Below, piece by piece: positions 59,638 through 64,000 of a DNA stretch of 64,000 bases (its first letter is position 1; each line of letters starts with the position of its first letter). This stretch comes from an uncultured Reyranella sp. (GTDB taxonomy: Bacteria; Pseudomonadota; Alphaproteobacteria; Reyranellales; Reyranellaceae): contig NZ_CAMFKM010000011.1 of assembly GCF_945957355.1 (NCBI RefSeq), positions 124,001 through 188,000 on the forward strand. The letters are read 5' to 3'. The position numbers and the translations under genes are program-made. The notes under the pieces were generated by a model that was given only the letters and a program-made list of their open reading frames with translations, had not been told where the DNA came from and did not search any database.

Positions 59638-61146
59638 GTGGCGCCGGCCACCGATCCGGCGGTCCTGCGCCGCCGCAAGCTGATCACCCTGTCGGTGATG
59701 GCCGCCACCATCATGCATGCACTCGACGGCACGATCGCCAACGTGGCGCTGCCGTCGATCCAGGGCTCGCTGTCGGCGACACAGGAGCAGGTCTCCTGGG
59801 TCGTCACCTCCTATATCGTGGCCTCGGCCATCATGACGCCGCTCGCCGGCTTCTGCGCCATGCGCTTCGGCCTGCGCCGGACGCTCTCTACCTGCGTGAT
59901 CTGCTTCACCATCGTGTCGATGATGTGCGGCGCGGCCCAGTCGCTGGAGCAGCTCGTGCTGTTCCGCGCCCTGCAGGGTGGCTTCGGCGCGGCTCTCGTC
60001 CCCGTGTCACAGGCCATCATGATGGACACCTACCCGCGCGAGGAGCAGGGCAAGGCGATGGCCATGTGGGGTGTCGGCACCATGGTCGGGCCCATTGCCG
60101 GACCGTCACTGGGTGGCTGGCTGACCGACGAATTCACCTGGCGATGGGTATTCTACGTCAACCTGCCGGTCGGCATCCTTTGCGCCGTCGGCATCCTGAC
60201 GCTGGTGCGCGACAACGTGCATGGCGCGCCGCGGCGCTTTGACCTGCTGGGCTTCACCCTGCTGGCCGTTGCGATCGGCTCGTTCCAGCTCATGCTCGAC
60301 CGCGGGCACCTGCTCGACTGGTTCGATTCGGTCGAGATCATCGGCGAGACGCTGGTGGCGGGCGTGGCCTTCGCCATGTTCCTGATCCACATGATGACCG
60401 ACCGCCAGCCGTTCCTGTCGCGTGAGCTGTTCCGCGACCGCAACCTGAAGGTCGGGCTCTGTTTCACCGCCCTGGCCGGTCTCGTGCTGATCGTGACGGC
60501 GACCCTGATGCCGCCGTTCCTGCAGCAGCTCATGGGCTATCCGGTATTCACCACCGGCATTGTGCTGGCGCCGCGCGGCGCGGGCATGATGGTGTCGATG
60601 ATGCTGGTCGCTCGCCTGATAGGCCGCGTGGACGCCCGGATGTTGATCGGCCTGGGATTCGCGCTGGCCGCCCTCTCGCTCTACGACATGACGCTATTCA
60701 ACCTGAATGTCAGCGAGGCGCACATCGTCTGGAACGGCGTGCTGCTGGGCTTCGGGCTCGGTCTGGTCTTCCCGCCGCTCACCGTTCTCACCTTCGCCAC
60801 CCTGCCGCCGCGCCTGCGTACCGAGGGCGCCGCGGTGAACGCGCTGCTGCGCAACCTGGGCGCCAGCATCGGCATCGCGTTGCTGGTCTCGATGCTGGCC
60901 AGCAACACCCAGCAGAACCGCGCCGACATGGTCGAGAAGTTCACGCCCTATCATCCTGGCTGGCCGATGAATCCCGCGGGCGTCAGTCTCGACCCGACGC
61001 AGCTTGCGATCTGGGACGGCGAGATCACGCGCCAGGCCGCGCTGATCGGCTACCTGAACGATTTCCGCATCATGATGATCTGCTCGCTGGCGCTGATCCC
61101 GCTGCTCTTCCTGATGCGGCGGCCGCCCCTTATCGCCGGCCGCTGA
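59638..61146 (+). CDS. DHA2-family MFS drug exporter, EmrB-like
   Basis: A 502-residue, 14-helix exporter. The DHA2 opening MAATIMHALDGTIANVALPS with LDGTIANVALP is a clear motif D1. Motif A is in GFCAMRFGLRRTL, and motif C is in GPIAGPSLGGWLTDEFTWRW. A GTG at 59638, four bases after the EmrA stop, is preferred to a GTG-less longer frame that would overlap emrA by 38 bases. It would expel hydrophobic drugs with its adaptor partner. Confidence 0.88.
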   Translation: MAPATDPAVLRRRKLITLSVMAATIMHALDGTIANVALPSIQGSLSATQEQVSWVVTSYIVASAIMTPLAGFCAMRFGLRRTLSTCVICFTIVSMMCGAAQSLEQLVLFRALQGGFGAALVPVSQAIMMDTYPREEQGKAMAMWGVGTMVGPIAGPSLGGWLTDEFTWRWVFYVNLPVGILCAVGILTLVRDNVHGAPRRFDLLGFTLLAVAIGSFQLMLDRGHLLDWFDSVEIIGETLVAGVAFAMFLIHMMTDRQPFLSRELFRDRNLKVGLCFTALAGLVLIVTATLMPPFLQQLMGYPVFTTGIVLAPRGAGMMVSMMLVARLIGRVDARMLIGLGFALAALSLYDMTLFNLNVSEAHIVWNGVLLGFGLGLVFPPLTVLTFATLPPRLRTEGAAVNALLRNLGASIGIALLVSMLASNTQQNRADMVEKFTPYHPGWPMNPAGVSLDPTQLAIWDGEITRQAALIGYLNDFRIMMICSLALIPLLFLMRRPPLIAGR

Positions 61147-61164
61147 TCACGTTATTAGGGCGGC

Positions 61165-61929
61165 ATGGGACGCGCATCGAAGGGCCGCGACGTCGCCGCC
61201 GTCACACCGGTGGTCATCCTCGTGCGCCCGCAACTCGGCGAGAACATCGGCATGGCTGCGCGCGCCATGCTGAATTGCGGCCTGTCGACCCTGCGCCTGG
61301 TGGCGCCGCGTGACGGCTGGCCCAACGAAAGGGCGCAGCGCGCCGCCTCGGGCGCCGACATCGTGCTGGAGAAGGCCGAGGTGTTCGGGACCGTCGCCGA
61401 GGCGGTCGCCGACCTCGAGCGGGTGGTCGCCACCACGGCGCGCAACCGCGAACTGGTGCAGCGCATCCTGACACCGCGCCAGGCCGCGACCGAGATGCGC
61501 GGCTGGATCGGGCGGGGCGAGGGCGTCGGCATCCTGTTCGGGCCCGAGCGCACCGGTCTCGAGAACGACGACATGGTCCATGCCGACACCGCGCTCTCGA
61601 TCCCGCTCAATCCGCAATTCTCCTCGTTGAACATGGCGCAGGCGGTGCTGCTGGTGGCCTACGAATGGACCACCGCCGGCGACACGACGCCGCCCGTGCG
61701 GCTGGCCGACCATGCGGCGCGGCCGGCGACCAAGGAGGAGATGCAGAGCCTGTTCGACCATCTCGAGCGCGCGCTCGACCAGTCGGGCTTCCTGCGCAAC
61801 AAGGAGATGCGACCCTCGATGGTGCTCAATCTCAGGGCGCTGCTGCAGCGCGCCGAGATGACCGAGCAGGAGGCGCGAACCTTTCACGGCGTCATCAAGT
61901 TCCTGTCCAAGGGCAACCACGAGGAATAG
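61165..61929 (+). CDS. trmJ: tRNA (cytidine/uridine-2'-O-)-methyltransferase TrmJ
   Basis: A 254-residue SPOUT methyltransferase. The SPOUT trefoil-knot elements are PVVILVRPQLGENIGMAARA at the start and LFGPERTGLENDDM near residue 126, followed by IPLNPQFSSLNMAQAVLLVA near 153. TrmJ methylates position 32 of tRNAs. The C-terminal helical part (TKEEMQSLFDHLERALDQSG) is the usual dimer extension of this family. Starts 18 bases after the exporter and is followed after two bases by the OsmC-like gene. Confidence 0.88.
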   Translation: MGRASKGRDVAAVTPVVILVRPQLGENIGMAARAMLNCGLSTLRLVAPRDGWPNERAQRAASGADIVLEKAEVFGTVAEAVADLERVVATTARNRELVQRILTPRQAATEMRGWIGRGEGVGILFGPERTGLENDDMVHADTALSIPLNPQFSSLNMAQAVLLVAYEWTTAGDTTPPVRLADHAARPATKEEMQSLFDHLERALDQSGFLRNKEMRPSMVLNLRALLQRAEMTEQEARTFHGVIKFLSKGNHEE

Positions 61930-61931
61930 CC

Positions 61932-62354
61932 ATGTCCACCACCGCCAAGATCACCTGGGTCGACGGCGCGCTGCTGGTCGCCGAGGGCGGCAGCGGCCAC
62001 ACCATCACCATGGACGGTGCGCCCGACATCGGCGGCCGCAACCTCGCGTCCCGGCCGATGGAGGTCCTGCTGATGGGCATGGGCGGCTGCACCGCCATCG
62101 ACGTCGTCTCGATGCTGAAGAAGCAGCGTCAGGACATCGAGGGGGTCGAGGTCTCGCTGGTTGCCGAGCGGGCCGAGGACCATCCCAAGGTCTACACTTC
62201 GGTGAAGCTGGTTTACACGGTGCGCGGCCGGAAACTGAACAAGGCGCTGGTCGAGCGCGCGGTCAGCCTGTCGGACGAAAAGTACTGCTCGGCCACCGCA
62301 ATGGTGAAGAAATCGGCCGCGGTGACCCACGAAATCGTGCTGGTCGAGATCTAA
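61932..62354 (+). CDS. OsmC-family protein
   Basis: A 140-residue OsmC/Ohr fold. The first conserved cysteine is in LLMGMGGCTAIDVVSMLKKQ near residue 55, and the second in SLSDEKYCSATAMVKKSA near 120. These are the reactive pair that reduces organic peroxides in Ohr/OsmC, but the RPMEVLLMGMGGC pattern matches the YhfA-like subgroup, whose role is less clear. It is coupled to trmJ (two-base gap). Confidence 0.82.
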   Translation: MSTTAKITWVDGALLVAEGGSGHTITMDGAPDIGGRNLASRPMEVLLMGMGGCTAIDVVSMLKKQRQDIEGVEVSLVAERAEDHPKVYTSVKLVYTVRGRKLNKALVERAVSLSDEKYCSATAMVKKSAAVTHEIVLVEI

Positions 62355-62383
62355 GTCGTTGATCTACAAGGATTAACGCCTGC

Positions 62384-62411
62384 TTGACTGGCCGGAAACG
62401 GCCAGTATGTT
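62384..62411 (+). promoter_or_regulatory. rpsD promoter
   Basis: TTGACT (62384-62389), a 16-bp spacer and TATGTT (62406-62411) form a good sigma-70-type promoter. The spacer contains the small dyad GGCCGGAAACGGCC. Transcription would begin near 62418, giving a leader of about 150 bases before the GTG start of rpsD. Confidence 0.6.
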
Positions 62412-62417
62412 CCGCGC

Positions 62418-62565
62418 TTCTTCCGGAGAACGTGGTGGAGGGCCGTTGGGGCTCGCCTCCCGCCCCAGCAGGAGGTGCCTGTAAGACAGGCGCGGGCTGG
62501 AATCAGGCTTATCCGGACAACAGAGCGGATCCGCAAAGCGGGCCGCAAAACCGACGGAGTGCTGC
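62418..62565 (+). other. Structured rpsD mRNA leader
   Basis: The long untranslated leader has several possible stems, including GCCTGT-AAG-ACAGGC at 62477-62491 and CGGATCCG near 62526. G-rich and C-rich tracts face each other (GGAGGGCC near 62433 and GCCTCCCGCCCC near 62455). S4 controls its own mRNA in other bacteria. I do not recognise a described leader class here. Confidence 0.35.
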
Positions 62566-63180
62566 GTGAGCAAGCGCGAGAATTCGAAGTACAAGATTGA
62601 TCGCCGCCTCAGGGTGAACCTGTGGGGCCGTCCCAAGAGCCCGCTGAACAAGCGTGAATATGGCCCCGGCCAGCATGGTCAGGGTCGCACCAAGCCGACC
62701 GACTACCGCCTGCAGCTCATGGCAAAGCAGCGCCTCAAGGGCTACTACGGCTCGGTCAGCGAGCGTCAGCTCCGCCGCTATTATGCCGAAGCCGTGCGCC
62801 GCAAGGGTGACACTGGCGAGAACCTGGTCGAGCTGCTGGAGCGCCGTCTGGACGCGGTGATCTACCGCATGAAGTTCGCCATCACCGTCTTCGCCTCGCG
62901 CCAGCTGGTCAGCCACGGCCACGTGAAGGTCAACGGCCGCCGCGTGAACATCGCTTCGTACCAGGTGAAGGACAACGACGTCATCGAGCTGACCTCCAAG
63001 GCCAGCCAGATGGAGCGGGTCCTCGAAGCAACGCAGACCGCCGAGCGCGACGTCCCGGAGTACGTGACGGTCGATCACAAGGATATGAAGGGCACTTACG
63101 TGCGTGGCCCGAAGCTCGCGGACGTGCCGTACCCCGTCCAGATGGAGCCCTCGCTGGTCGTCGAGTATTACAGCCGCTGA
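62566..63180 (+). CDS. rpsD: 30S ribosomal protein S4
   Basis: A 204-residue S4. It opens with SKRENSKYKIDRRLRVNLWG, and the alphaproteobacterial insertion RPKSPLNKREYGPGQHGQGR follows. The central S4 RNA-binding domain (LERRLDAVIYRMKFAITVFA, then SRQLVSHGHVKVNGRRVNIA) is at residues 95-160, and the C-terminus ends SLVVEYYSR. S4 is a primary binder of 16S rRNA. The GTG start is used because it precedes the invariant SKR. It stands outside any ribosomal operon, as usual in alphaproteobacteria, and has its own promoter and terminator. Confidence 0.96.
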   Translation: MSKRENSKYKIDRRLRVNLWGRPKSPLNKREYGPGQHGQGRTKPTDYRLQLMAKQRLKGYYGSVSERQLRRYYAEAVRRKGDTGENLVELLERRLDAVIYRMKFAITVFASRQLVSHGHVKVNGRRVNIASYQVKDNDVIELTSKASQMERVLEATQTAERDVPEYVTVDHKDMKGTYVRGPKLADVPYPVQMEPSLVVEYYSR

Positions 63181-63202
63181 TCGGCAGACCCAGGAACTGA
63201 CG

Positions 63203-63232
63203 AAAAACCCGCCCGCTTGTGGCGGGTTTTTT
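63203..63232 (+). terminator. Rho-independent terminator of rpsD
   Basis: CCCGCC, a seven-base loop, GGCGGG and six T form a textbook intrinsic terminator 22 bases after the rpsD stop. The A5 run on the other side (63203-63207) makes it partly bidirectional. Confidence 0.9.
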
Positions 63233-63326
63233 GCATCAAGTTTCCGGTAGGTACGGTGTTTCCGGCTATCGCCGGGCGGTGGGGGGGCTATAATCCCGCC
63301 GGGGCTTGGGGACTGGAGTCTTGGGA

Positions 63327-64000
63327 ATGGGATTCGTCCGTGCGGCGGTCTTCGTCTCGATCGTTGCGATCGGCGGAGCGGCCTACGTTTACCGCGATGA
63401 TGTGATCAGGGAAGTCGGCCCCCGTATCGGTATGGGGACGGCGGCCAGGACGGCCGAGGCCCAGTCGAGCCCGGCTGCGGGCGCGCAGCCGCAGGGCCGC
63501 CGCGGCCGCCTCAATCCCGGCGGAGCGGTGCCGGTCGTCGTCATGCCGGTCACGCGCGAGGCCATGCCCGTCGTGGTGGACGCCGTCGGTACGGTGCAGT
63601 CCATCGCCTCCGTCCAGATCAAGCCCCGGATGGACAGCCAGATCATGAAGGTGAACGTCGAGGAGGGCGCCCTCGTGAAGGAGGGCGACATCCTCTTCGA
63701 ACTCGACGCACGCACCCTGAGGGCGCAGCTCGGCCAGATCGAGGCGCAGATCCGCAAGGATCAGGCGCAGGTCATGCAAGCCCGACGCGACCTGCAGCGC
63801 AACGAGGAACTCCTGTCGAAGAACGCCGGCACCCAGGTGCAGCGCGACAATGCCAATACGGCCCTGAAGGCCGCCGAAGCGCAGCTCGATGCGGATGAGG
63901 CGTCGAAGGCCAGCGTCCAGACCCTGCTCACCTACACGGAGATCAGGGCCCCGGTCTCGGGCCGCATCGGCTCGATCTCCAACAAGGCCGGGGCGGTCGT
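63327..64000 (+). CDS. RND efflux pump periplasmic adaptor, 3' end cut by the window
   Basis: The visible 224 residues begin with a membrane anchor (FVRAAVFVSIVAIGGAAYVY), then a proline/glycine/arginine-rich linker and the MdtA-type start GGAVPVVVMPVTREAMPVVV. Next come the lipoyl half-domain (VKEGDILFELDARTLRAQLG), a coiled coil (KDQAQVMQARRDLQRNEELL) and the second lipoyl half (LLTYTEIRAPVSGRIGSISN). That is the order of an AcrA/MdtA membrane-fusion protein. The frame is open at base 64000. An RND pump gene (MdtB-like) is expected just beyond the window. Confidence 0.85.
   Translation, partial: MGFVRAAVFVSIVAIGGAAYVYRDDVIREVGPRIGMGTAARTAEAQSSPAAGAQPQGRRGRLNPGGAVPVVVMPVTREAMPVVVDAVGTVQSIASVQIKPRMDSQIMKVNVEEGALVKEGDILFELDARTLRAQLGQIEAQIRKDQAQVMQARRDLQRNEELLSKNAGTQVQRDNANTALKAAEAQLDADEASKASVQTLLTYTEIRAPVSGRIGSISNKAGAV

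Noticed and set aside
1..64000. CRISPR arrays, tRNA or rRNA genes, transposases, integrases, prophage genes
   Set aside because: I looked for regular spaced repeats, cloverleaf sequences and recombinase motifs in the gaps and frames and found none.

Overview
The window is one stretch of a high-GC chromosome (roughly two-thirds G+C by eye), densely packed with short operons on both strands. The gene set points to an aerobic alphaproteobacterium: COQ7-type ubiquinone hydroxylase, DsbB, glutamyl-Q-tRNA(Asp) synthetase, MeaA-type ethylmalonyl-CoA mutase, TRAP and Bug-type solute binding proteins, NikR and an ArsR-ArsC fusion. A Reyranella- or Rhizobiales-like organism would fit, but no rRNA is present to settle the genus. 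I found no tRNA, rRNA, CRISPR array, transposase, integrase or phage gene.

Layout. 1-10 kb: a truncated SelD-linked flavoprotein, a polytopic membrane protein, a hotdog-fold protein, an MFS carrier, an HNH endonuclease ending inside a long palindrome, a dedA-dsbB-coq7 operon, a VIT/CCC1 metal transporter behind a 22-bp-spaced direct repeat, and a secreted trypsin-like protease. 10-20.4 kb: an arsenic island. acr3 is divergent from arsRC (fusion)-gapdh-arsJ-arsA, followed by a second arsR that appears to control a flavoprotein with a vicinal-cysteine tail and two overlapping MFS genes. 20.4-24.8 kb: nitronate monooxygenase, GST, carotenoid oxygenase and a low-GC orphan membrane protein. 25-32.5 kb: GNAT, then an alkA-hydrolase-serine hydrolase-MFS operon, divergent gluQ, a Rieske oxygenase and small membrane proteins. 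32.5-38 kb: a TPR protein and two tandem amidases, then a Bug solute binding protein.

38-46.8 kb: a Nudix protein, then a hotdog protein-nikR-substrate binding protein-permease-permease operon with no ATPase genes, then meaA and a divergent YjgN-like protein. 46.8-51 kb: M48 peptidase, ATP-grasp protein, M23 peptidase and a secreted orphan. 51-56.8 kb: a dctP-dctQ-dctM TRAP operon with an intercistronic hairpin, an ABC-F ATPase and an enolase-superfamily enzyme. 56.8-64 kb: citramalate synthase, an EmrAB-type pump, TrmJ, OsmC, rpsD with its promoter, leader and terminator, and the start of an RND-pump adaptor.

The arsenic island is the most system-like part. Its first block handles arsenate and arsenite by known routes: reduction, efflux, and conversion to 1-arseno-3-phosphoglycerate with ArsJ export. 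Its second block (ArsR2, flavoprotein with a CC...CC tail, two MFS carriers) has its own pair of TTCTAGAA operators. I do not recognise it as a characterised pathway; it is the best candidate here for a new arsenical detoxification module.
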